Shown here: positions 1 to 8,698 of the stretch, piece after piece
Layout of the letters: each line of letters opens with the position of its first letter
Numbering within the stretch: the stretch's first letter is position 1
Origin: Candidatus Segetimicrobium genomatis
GTDB lineage: Bacteria > Sysuimicrobiota > Sysuimicrobiia > Sysuimicrobiales > Segetimicrobiaceae
Direction of reading: 5' to 3'
NCBI GenBank assembly: GCA_005882445.1
Contig: VBAN01000215.1
Span: 1-8,698, forward strand
DNA: 8,698 nt
The notes under the pieces: generated by a model
What the model was told of the DNA's origin: nothing
Seen by the model: only the letters and a program-made list of their open reading frames with translations
Database searches by the model: none
Translations under genes and position numbers: made by a program

Positions 1-136
1 TGTTGAGCGCCGCCTGGAAATCTCCGCCGGATGGGACATTGATATGGTTTCCCGAAGGGGGCGCATAGGTCGTGTCGACGAAGGCCTGGGGCAACGCCGG
101 CAAGACCTGACTAATCGCGCGTGTGCTGATCGCCAT
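1..136 (-). CDS. N-terminal fragment of a probable right-handed parallel beta-helix protein (cut by left edge)
   Basis: An open frame of 45 codons starts at ATG 134-136 and runs off the left edge. The protein begins MAISTRAISQVL and contains the stretch NHINVPSGGDFQAALN. A Val-Pro-x-Gly-Gly-x-(L/F)-Gln-Ala-Ala-Leu motif is typical of the first turn of right-handed parallel beta-helix (pectate-lyase-like) proteins, where it usually precedes a 'pGDtI' segment; that part lies outside the window. The start is well supported: a G-rich Shine-Dalgarno ending GGAG (145-153) lies 8 nt upstream, and the frame is closed upstream by a TGA at 218-220. A GTG at 145 overlaps the binding site and is unlikely. 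The visible N-terminus shows no clear signal peptide. It lies on the same strand as rpoC, 341 bases downstream, behind its own predicted promoter, so it is probably a separate unit. The gene is fairly secure; the family call is inferred from one short motif. Confidence 0.55.
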   Translation of the reverse strand, partial: MAISTRAISQVLPALPQAFVDTTYAPPSGNHINVPSGGDFQAALN

Positions 137-191
137 AGACCGCACTCCCCCCCTTGATTCTGCCGCGGCCGCAGCGTTTCGGCCACATGCG

Positions 192-221
192 ATTGTCTGG
201 CAAGCCTCCGCGGGGGGTCAA
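192..221 (-). promoter_or_regulatory. Predicted sigma-70-type promoter for the beta-helix gene
   Basis: Reading the minus strand, TTGACC (216-221) is followed by an 18-base spacer and GACAAT (192-197). The -35 box matches the TTGACA consensus at 5 of 6 positions and the -10 box matches TATAAT at 4 of 6. A start site near 185 would give a leader of about 50 nt containing the G-rich ribosome binding site. Its position between the hairpins after rpoC and the next ATG makes it the natural promoter for the gene leaving the window. It was found by eye only. Confidence 0.5.
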
Positions 222-389
222 GCCAAAGAGCTACTGAGTCCAACGCCAGCGATTCCGGGCTGGTTCGACCGATCCACCCGAGCGCGAGCGTCGATGAAAA
301 CACTGCCTGCGGTTGGTGGAAACGCTAGGGAAAACTCCTCAACGCCGGCCGCCGTCCCGGGAACAGCGCGGTCCTCTTCACACCGCGGA

Positions 390-413
390 GCGCGGCGACG
401 AGGCGAGCCGCGC
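390..413 (-). terminator. Second GC-rich hairpin downstream of rpoC
   Basis: GCGCGGC and GCCGCGC (390-396 and 407-413) form a perfect 7-bp stem with a 10-base loop, just beyond the larger hairpin at 425-465. No T-run follows on the minus strand. It may add to termination or 3'-end protection of the rpoC transcript, but in DNA this GC-rich a 7-bp inverted repeat can arise by chance. Confidence 0.25.
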
Positions 414-424
414 CGGGAATGCGC

Positions 425-465
425 TCACGCCGGAGGCGGTCACACGGACCCCGCCTACGGCGTGA
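425..465 (-). terminator. Probable rpoC operon terminator hairpin (no U-tract)
   Basis: A long inverted repeat begins 12 bases after the last rpoC stop codon. TCACGCCG (425-432) pairs with CGGCGTGA (458-465), then one mismatch, then AGGCGG (434-439) pairs with CCGCCT (451-456), around an 11-base loop. That is 14 paired positions out of 15. No T-run follows on the minus strand, so it is not a canonical intrinsic terminator. Its position, and the separate promoter for the next gene, argue that the transcript ends or is processed here. Confidence 0.5.
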
Positions 466-477
466 ACCGGAGCGCGC

Positions 478-3921
<3,444 letters not shown>

Positions 3922-3924
3922 CTG

Positions 3925-3960
3925 TTAACGGGCCTCCAGGGTCGCGCGTGCTTCCACCAT
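3925..3960 (-). other. 11-codon in-frame mini-ORF bridging rpoB and rpoC
   Basis: The rpoB stop overlaps an ATG (TAATG, 3958-3962). That ATG opens [11 protein letters not shown] and ends at TAA 3925-3927, three bases before the rpoC ATG and in the same frame as rpoC. Termination there would leave a ribosome beside the rpoC start, which could couple rpoB and rpoC translation. The rpoC GGAGG site lies inside it. It could equally be a chance open stretch; there is no other evidence that it is translated. Confidence 0.2.
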
Positions 3961-6900
3961 TAGTACTCTTCCACCAGCGCCTCTTCGCCTTCGAGGTTGA
4001 TCCCCAGGGCGCGGGCGGTTTCCGCGATGTCTTCCTCGATCTCCTTGAGCTCGATCTCCTTCTGGTCCTCGCTCAGGACCTTGACGTCCAGGCAGAGGCT
4101 GTGGAGCTCCTTGACCAGGACCTTGAAGGACTCCGGGACCCCGGGTTCCTGGATGTTCTCCCCCTTGACGATCGCCTCGTAGGTCTTGACCCGGCCCACG
4201 ACGTCGTCGGACTTCACGGTGAGCAGCTCCTGCAGGGTGTTCGCCGACCCGTAGGCCTCGAGCGCCCACACTTCCATCTCCCCGAATCGCTGGCCGCCGA
4301 ACTGGGCCTTTCCGCCGAGCGGCTGCTGGGTGATGAGGGAGTACGGGCCGGTCGACCGGGCGTGGATCTTGTCCTCGACCAGGTGGAGCAGCTTCATCAT
4401 ATAGATCTGCCCCACGGTGACCGGCTGGGCGAAGCTCTCGCCCGTGCGGCCGTCGTACAGCCGGGTCTTGCCGGTCTCGCCGATCCCGACGCGGGCCCCT
4501 TCCTCGGTCTTGGCCGCCCGCTTGAGCAGATCGCGGATCTCCTCCTCGCGCGGCCCGTCGAACACCGGCGACTCCGCGTGGAACCCGAGCAACGACGCCG
4601 CCCACCCCAGGTGGGTCTCCAGCACCTGCCCCACGTTCATGCGGGAGGGCACGCCCAGCGGGTTCAGGACCAGATCGACCGGGGTCCCGTCCGGCAGGTA
4701 CGGCATATCCTCCTGCGGCAGGATCTTGCTGATCACGCCCTTGTTCCCATGGCGCCCGGCCATCTTGTCGCCGACCGTGATCTTGCGCTTCTGGGCCACG
4801 TAGACGCGCACGAGCTCGTTGACCCCGGGGCTGAGCTCGTCCCCGGCCTCGCGGGTGAAGACCTTGACGGCGACCACCTTCCCCTTCTCGCCGTGGGGGA
4901 CCTTGAGCGAGGTGTCGCGGACCTCTCGGGCCTTCTCCCCGAAGATGGCCCGGAGCAGGCGCTCCTCGGCCGTGAGCTCGGTCTCGCCCTTCGGCGTGAT
5001 CTTGCCGACGAGACCGAGCTTGGTATCCCGCGCCTCGACCTCGTACTCCTCGATGTGGATGCTGGTGAACAGATCCTTCTTGACCAGCCGCTCGCTGATT
5101 AGGATCGCGTCTTCGTAGTTGTAGCCCTCCCACGGCATGAACGCCACCATGACGTTGTGCCCGAGCGCCATCTCCCCCTGGTCCGTGCACGGGCCGTCCG
5201 CGATCACGTCGCCGGCCTCCACGCGCTCGCCCAGTTCCACGATGGGCCGCTGGTTGATGCACGTCCCCTGGTTGCTCCGCTGGAACTTGACCAGCTTGTA
5301 GGTCCGCTCCTTGCCCCGGTCGGGTCTCATGACGATGGCGTCCCCGGTGACGCTGGTGACCTCGCCGGCCTCGCGCGCCACCACCACAGCGCCCGAGTCG
5401 ATGGCGGCCCGGTACTCCATCCCGGTGCCGACCAACGGCGTCTCGGTGCGCAGGAGGGGCACGGCCTGCCGCTGCATGTTCGACCCCATCAGGGCGCGGT
5501 TCGAGTCGTCGTGCTCGAGGAACGGGATCAGGGCGGTGGCCACGCTGACGATTTGCTTGGGCGACACGTCCATGTAATCGATCTTGTCCGGCGGGACCAG
5601 CACGATGGGGGCGCCGTGCCGCGCCGTGACCCGCGACTCCGTCAGCCGGCCGTCCTGGTTGATCTTGGCGTTCGCCTGCGCGACCGTGTACTTCTCCTCG
5701 TCGTCCGCGGTCAGGTACTCGATGGCCCGGGTAACCCGGCCATCCTTGACCTTGCGGTAGGGGGTCTCGATGAACCCGTAGGGGTTGACCCGCGCGAAGG
5801 TGGCGAGGGAGGAGATCAGCCCGATGTTCGGGCCCTCCGGCGTCTCGATCGGGCACATCCGCCCGTAGTGCGACGTATGCACGTCGCGGACTTCGAATCC
5901 CGCGCGCTCGCGGCTCAGGCCTCCGGGGCCGAGCGCCGAGAGGCGCCGCTTGTGGGTCAGCTCCGCCAGCGGGTTGGTCTGGTCCATGAACTGCGAGAGC
6001 TGGCTCGACCCGAAGAACTCCTTGATCGCGGCCACGACCGGACGAATGTTGATGAGGACCTGCGGGGTGATCGCGCCCGCGTCCTGGATGGTCATCCGCT
6101 CCCGGATCACCCGCTCCATCCGCAGCATGCCGATCCGGAACTGGTTCTGCAGCAGTTCGCCGACCGACCGGACCCGGCGGTTGCCGAGATGATCGATGTC
6201 GTCGGGACGGCCTTCGCCGTTGTTGAGCGTGATGAGGTAGCGGACAATCTCGACGATGTCCTTGGCCTTGATCACCCGGGCATCGGGCGCCCCCTCGGGG
6301 GCCGGCTTGAGGTTCAGCTTCTTGTCCAGCTTGTAGCGGCCGACCCGCCCGAGATCGTACCGGCGCGGATCGAAGAACAGCGTGTTCAGCAGGGTCCGCG
6401 CGCTCTCGATGGTCGGCGGGTCGCCCGGGCGGAGGCGGCGGTAGATCCCGAGCAGCGCCTCTTCCGTGTTTTTCGTATCGTCCTTATGTAACGTGGCGGC
6501 GACGGCCTTGTCGTTCCCGTACAGCTTCTGGATGTCTTCGTCGCTCGCATAGCCGAGGGCCCGCAGCAGGACGCTCACCGGCAGCTTGCGGGTCCGGTCG
6601 ATCCTGACGTAGATGACGCTGTTGGCATCGACCTCCAGCTCGAGCCAGGCGCCCCGGTGCGGGATCACCGTCGCGGCGGGGAGGAGGCGACCGTTGGCGT
6701 CCGGGGTCAGGCTGTAGTAGACCCCCGGGGACCGAACCAGCTGGCTCACCACCACCCGCTCGGCGCCGTTGATGACGAAGGTCCCCTGCTCGGTCATGAG
6801 CGGGAAGTCCCCCATGAAGACTTCCTGCTCCTTGATCTCGCCGGTCTCTTTGATGACCAGACGGACCTGGACCTTGAGCGCGGCGCTGTAGTTGTAGTCG

Positions 6901-7499
6901 CGCTCCCGGCACTCGTCCACCGAGTACTTCAGCTGCTCCAGCCGGTAGCCGTCGAACTGCAGGCTGAGGTCACCGCGCTCATCCTCTTGGGGGGACTTGG
7001 ACCGCCGGCGCCCGACCGCGAAGTGCAGCTCGAGGTTCCCGGTAAAGTCCTTGATCGGCGAGACCTCCTCGAACACCTCGCGGATCCCCTCCCGGAGAAA
7101 CCACTTGAAGGACTCCCGTTGGATCTCGACCAGGTTGGGGACATCCAGGACGCTCGGGATCTTCGCGAAGCTGACCCGGCTGCGCTTGCCGTACCGGGCG
7201 ACCTTGACTTCGCCCAGGCCTTTCACCGTGCGCACGCCCATATGCGACGGAGCGGCCGGCGGAGGCGCCTGAAAGACGGCGACCGGCGTGCGTTCCGCTT
7301 TCGTGTCCAGCAGGATCGTGCGCATGATTCTGGGGCGCTTGCGCGCGCCCGCCGCCGCCCCGGCGCCCGGCGCCCACTGGAGCCGCGCGCGCGCCGGCTC
7401 TTTGGCGGTAAGACGCACGGCGCCCGGCTTCGCGCGGGCGCCCTTCTTCCCTGCAACTGTCCTGGCTTTGCCCTTGGGGGATGCGGGCCTGGCCTTCAC
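3960..7499 (-). CDS. rpoB: DNA-directed RNA polymerase subunit beta, with basic N-terminal extension
   Basis: Beta forms one half of the catalytic cleft and the rifampicin pocket. The product has 1179 residues. The start is GTG at 7497-7499, chosen because GGAGG (7508-7512) lies 8 nt upstream; later Met codons at residues 59 and 87 have no comparable site. The conserved body begins near residue 103 ([20 protein letters not shown]). Everything before it is an Ala/Pro/Lys/Arg-rich extension; the first 58 residues hold 17 Lys/Arg and one acidic residue. The rifampicin cluster is at about 498-524 ([15 protein letters not shown], then [12 protein letters not shown]). Positions equal to E. coli D516, H526 and S531 are D506, H516 and S521, so no classic resistance change is seen. 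The active-centre acidic pair is E796-D797, and K912 and K920 lie in [13 protein letters not shown]. The C-terminus has the beta' anchor region [20 protein letters not shown]. Proteobacterial insertions are absent. Confidence 0.97.
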   Translation of the reverse strand: MKARPASPKGKARTVAGKKGARAKPGAVRLTAKEPARARLQWAPGAGAAAGARKRPRIMRTILLDTKAERTPVAVFQAPPPAAPSHMGVRTVKGLGEVKVARYGKRSRVSFAKIPSVLDVPNLVEIQRESFKWFLREGIREVFEEVSPIKDFTGNLELHFAVGRRRSKSPQEDERGDLSLQFDGYRLEQLKYSVDECRERDYNYSAALKVQVRLVIKETGEIKEQEVFMGDFPLMTEQGTFVINGAERVVVSQLVRSPGVYYSLTPDANGRLLPAATVIPHRGAWLELEVDANSVIYVRIDRTRKLPVSVLLRALGYASDEDIQKLYGNDKAVAATLHKDDTKNTEEALLGIYRRLRPGDPPTIESARTLLNTLFFDPRRYDLGRVGRYKLDKKLNLKPAPEGAPDARVIKAKDIVEIVRYLITLNNGEGRPDDIDHLGNRRVRSVGELLQNQFRIGMLRMERVIRERMTIQDAGAITPQVLINIRPVVAAIKEFFGSSQLSQFMDQTNPLAELTHKRRLSALGPGGLSRERAGFEVRDVHTSHYGRMCPIETPEGPNIGLISSLATFARVNPYGFIETPYRKVKDGRVTRAIEYLTADDEEKYTVAQANAKINQDGRLTESRVTARHGAPIVLVPPDKIDYMDVSPKQIVSVATALIPFLEHDDSNRALMGSNMQRQAVPLLRTETPLVGTGMEYRAAIDSGAVVVAREAGEVTSVTGDAIVMRPDRGKERTYKLVKFQRSNQGTCINQRPIVELGERVEAGDVIADGPCTDQGEMALGHNVMVAFMPWEGYNYEDAILISERLVKKDLFTSIHIEEYEVEARDTKLGLVGKITPKGETELTAEERLLRAIFGEKAREVRDTSLKVPHGEKGKVVAVKVFTREAGDELSPGVNELVRVYVAQKRKITVGDKMAGRHGNKGVISKILPQEDMPYLPDGTPVDLVLNPLGVPSRMNVGQVLETHLGWAASLLGFHAESPVFDGPREEEIRDLLKRAAKTEEGARVGIGETGKTRLYDGRTGESFAQPVTVGQIYMMKLLHLVEDKIHARSTGPYSLITQQPLGGKAQFGGQRFGEMEVWALEAYGSANTLQELLTVKSDDVVGRVKTYEAIVKGENIQEPGVPESFKVLVKELHSLCLDVKVLSEDQKEIELKEIEEDIAETARALGINLEGEEALVEEY

Positions 7500-7517
7500 T
7501 GGTTTCGCCTCCAGATG

Positions 7518-7577
7518 AAAAATACCTCAGAGCCGGGGCGCAGGCAGCGCAAAGTATCAAACGCCCCGCGTCCGGCT
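7518..7577 (-). promoter_or_regulatory. Stem-loop in the rpoB leader, possible attenuator
   Basis: In the leader between the predicted promoter and the rpoB ribosome binding site, GGGGCG and CGCCCC (7535-7540 and 7562-7567) pair around a 21-base loop. The flanking AGCC and GGCT (7531-7534 and 7574-7577) can pair as well, with a 6-base bulge. A run of five T on the minus strand (7518-7522) follows the stem after 8 bases, and the rpoB GGAGG comes directly afterwards. The layout suggests an attenuator or translation-control hairpin. The gap between stem and T-run is too long for a textbook terminator, so this remains tentative. Confidence 0.3.
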
Positions 7578-7639
7578 GAAGATCTGGGACTCAGGATCAA
7601 GGTGGGTTCGCACAATGCCCCATTACAGCAGTAAACGAT

Positions 7640-7669
7640 ATCTTATCACCGACCAGGGTTTTACGTCAA
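7640..7669 (-). promoter_or_regulatory. Predicted sigma-70-type promoter for rpoBC
   Basis: On the minus strand TTGACG (7664-7669) is followed by an 18-base spacer and TAAGAT (7640-7645). The boxes match consensus at 5 of 6 and 4 of 6 positions. The local sequence is markedly more AT-rich than its surroundings. A start near 7633 gives a leader of about 130 nt before the rpoB GTG. It would let rpoBC be transcribed apart from rplJL, in addition to read-through from upstream. This and the two palindromic elements account for the 280-base gap between rplL and rpoB; I see no gene in it. Confidence 0.55.
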
Positions 7670-7700
7670 GATGCGGAGCCGGCCGCCGGAGGCGCGGTGA

Positions 7701-7735
7701 CCTCGGGAGGCCCGGGGGGGTCCCGCGGACCGAGG
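7701..7735 (-). repeat. GC-rich overlapping inverted repeats between rplL and the rpoB promoter
   Basis: CCTCGG (7701-7706) and CCGAGG (7730-7735) are perfect complements enclosing a C/G-rich core. A second hairpin, GGTCC and GGACC (7719-7723 and 7727-7731) with a 3-base loop, overlaps it and would exclude it. The element lies about 45 bases past the rplL stop. It could reduce read-through from rplJL into rpoBC or be an RNA processing site. No T-run follows, and base composition alone makes such repeats likely. Confidence 0.25.
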
Positions 7736-7779
7736 GGGGATCCCTGAAACTGCCGAGAGACGAGCCCGGCCGCCTGGCC

Positions 7780-8184
7780 TTACTTGACTTCGACCGTCGC
7801 GCCGACCTCGGTCAGCTTGGCCTTGATGGTCTCGGCCTCCTGCTTGGAGACCTTCTCCTTGACCGGTTTGGGGGCGCCGTCGACCAGATCCTTGGCCTCC
7901 TTCAGGCCGAGCCCGGTCAGTTCGCGCACCACCTTGATGACCTGGATCTTCTTGTCGCCGACCGTCTTGAGAATGGCATCGAACTCCGTCTGCTCCTCGA
8001 CGGCTGCCGCGCCCGCCCCTCCCGCCCCGCCACCGGCCGCCCCGCCGGCCGGGGCCATCATCATGGGGGCGGCGGCGCTGACGCCGAACTTCTCTTCCAG
8101 CGCCTTCACCAGCTTGGACAGATCAATCGCGGACAGGGTCCCGATCTCATCGACAATCTGGTCTATCGTCGCCTTCGCTGCCAT
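7780..8184 (-). CDS. rplL: 50S ribosomal protein L7/L12
   Basis: L7/L12 forms dimers on L10 that make up the ribosomal stalk and recruit and stimulate the translation GTPases (EF-Tu, EF-G, IF2). The 134-residue product has the expected three parts. An N-terminal dimerisation and L10-binding domain lies at about 1-35 ([20 protein letters not shown]). A flexible hinge at about 36-62 is unusually rich in Ala, Gly and Met ([18 protein letters not shown]). The globular C-terminal domain is at about 63-134 and includes the factor-binding helices in [20 protein letters not shown] and [13 protein letters not shown] (78-110). The length is normal to slightly long because of the hinge. The ATG at 8182-8184 follows a G-rich Shine-Dalgarno (8191-8197) at about 6-7 nt. 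The gene starts 26 bases after rplJ, the standard arrangement, and ends in TAA. Confidence 0.97.
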   Translation of the reverse strand: MAAKATIDQIVDEIGTLSAIDLSKLVKALEEKFGVSAAAPMMMAPAGGAAGGGAGGAGAAAVEEQTEFDAILKTVGDKKIQVIKVVRELTGLGLKEAKDLVDGAPKPVKEKVSKQEAETIKAKLTEVGATVEVK

Positions 8185-8210
8185 CGCTCATCCCCCCAAC
8201 ATTAATTAGC

Positions 8211-8698
8211 CTAGCCTCCCACATTGCCCTGGCCGTTCTTGTCTGCCTCGCCGGTCCCCCCTGGGGCGCCTTCCACAGGCGCCGCCGCAGGCACGGTCTC
8301 CACAACCGGAGGATCTGCCCCCTGAACCGGAGCATCAACAGAAGTGGCGGCCTGAGCCGGGAGCTCCGCAGCCGGGGGTGTCGTTCCCTCAGACGCCTCC
8401 CGGGCCTCCTGTCGGGCCCGCAGCGCCTCGAGGACCTGGACGAGGGAGCGCGGGGGGGCGTTGAGGATCGTGACGAGCGCCCGGAGCGGCGACAGGATCA
8501 CCCCGAGCGTCCGGGCCAGCAGTTCCGTCCGCGAAGGCAGGGTCGCGAGCGCCCGCACCTCCTCCGGCCTCAGCGCCTCCTGCCCGAGCACCCCGCCCTT
8601 GATTTCGAGCTTCCGGTACTTGCGGATGAACTCCTGAAGCACCCGGGCCGGCATGCCCGGTTCGTCCCGGCCGAAGGCGACGGCCGTCGGTCCGGTCA
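8211..8698 (-). CDS. rplJ: 50S ribosomal protein L10, C-terminal part (cut by right edge), with acidic tail
   Basis: L10 is the base of the ribosomal stalk: it binds 23S rRNA with its N-terminal domain and L7/L12 dimers with its C-terminal helix. The frame is open to the right edge and the visible 162 residues begin TGPTAVAFGRDEPG, matching the middle of L10. Next come RVLQEFIRKYRKLEIKGGVL and EVRALATLPSRTELLA, then the L7/L12-binding helix region PLRALVTILNAPPRSLVQVL and EALRARQEA. L10 normally ends about there. Here about 63 residues follow, rich in Ala, Pro and Gly, with nine acidic and two basic residues, ending GQGNVGG and TAG (8211-8213). The tail looks disordered. The start and N-terminal rRNA-binding part lie outside the window. 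In many bacteria L10 represses its own operon, but the leader needed to judge that is not here. Confidence 0.95.
   Translation of the reverse strand, partial: TGPTAVAFGRDEPGMPARVLQEFIRKYRKLEIKGGVLGQEALRPEEVRALATLPSRTELLARTLGVILSPLRALVTILNAPPRSLVQVLEALRARQEAREASEGTTPPAAELPAQAATSVDAPVQGADPPVVETVPAAAPVEGAPGGTGEADKNGQGNVGG

Noticed and set aside
5930..6010. Rifampicin-resistance substitutions in rpoB
   Set aside because: Residues matching E. coli D516, H526 and S531 are the sensitive-type D, H and S.
5157..6491. 444-codon plus-strand open frame antisense to rpoB
   Set aside because: Antisense shadow of conserved rpoB codons, including the rifampicin cluster.
7701..7740. G-quadruplex in the rplL-rpoB gap
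   Set aside because: G-runs are present on the plus strand, but at least one loop exceeds the usual length, so a canonical four-tract motif is not met.

Overview
This window carries the minus-strand end of a bacterial ribosomal stalk / RNA polymerase operon. In transcription order (right to left) it holds rplJ (L10, cut by the right edge), rplL (L7/L12), a 280-base leader with its own predicted promoter, rpoB (beta) and rpoC (beta'). After rpoC come GC-rich hairpins, a promoter, and the first 45 codons of an unrelated gene that runs off the left edge. No plus-strand gene is supported; the long plus-strand frames are antisense shadows of GC-rich coding DNA.

The organism is a high-GC bacterium. 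Beta lacks the large insertions of proteobacterial beta, and the beta' trigger loop is uninterrupted. Both sequences read like Bacillota or related Terrabacteria enzymes. An environmental lineage such as an Armatimonadota-like phylum is plausible, but I cannot fix the phylum from memory alone.

The most striking feature is in rpoC. The reading frame is stopped by a TAA at 754-756, immediately before the universally conserved C-terminal module of beta'. Translation of the same frame continues without a frameshift for 91 more sense codons and supplies that module intact (ATG at 735, stop at 478-480). Only one codon separates a normal beta' of about 1147 residues from a split of 1055 + 85 residues. 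A GAGGAG sequence directly follows the stop, 12 nt before the in-frame ATG, so reinitiation and a two-chain beta' are conceivable. A sequencing or assembly error, or a strain-level nonsense variant, is the main alternative.

Other unusual traits are a roughly 100-residue, strongly basic N-terminal extension on beta, supported by a good ribosome binding site at a GTG start. L10 has an acidic Ala/Pro-rich C-terminal tail of about 63 residues. An 11-codon in-frame mini-ORF bridges rpoB and rpoC. The str operon genes that often follow rpoC are absent; a probable parallel beta-helix protein gene with its own promoter lies there instead.
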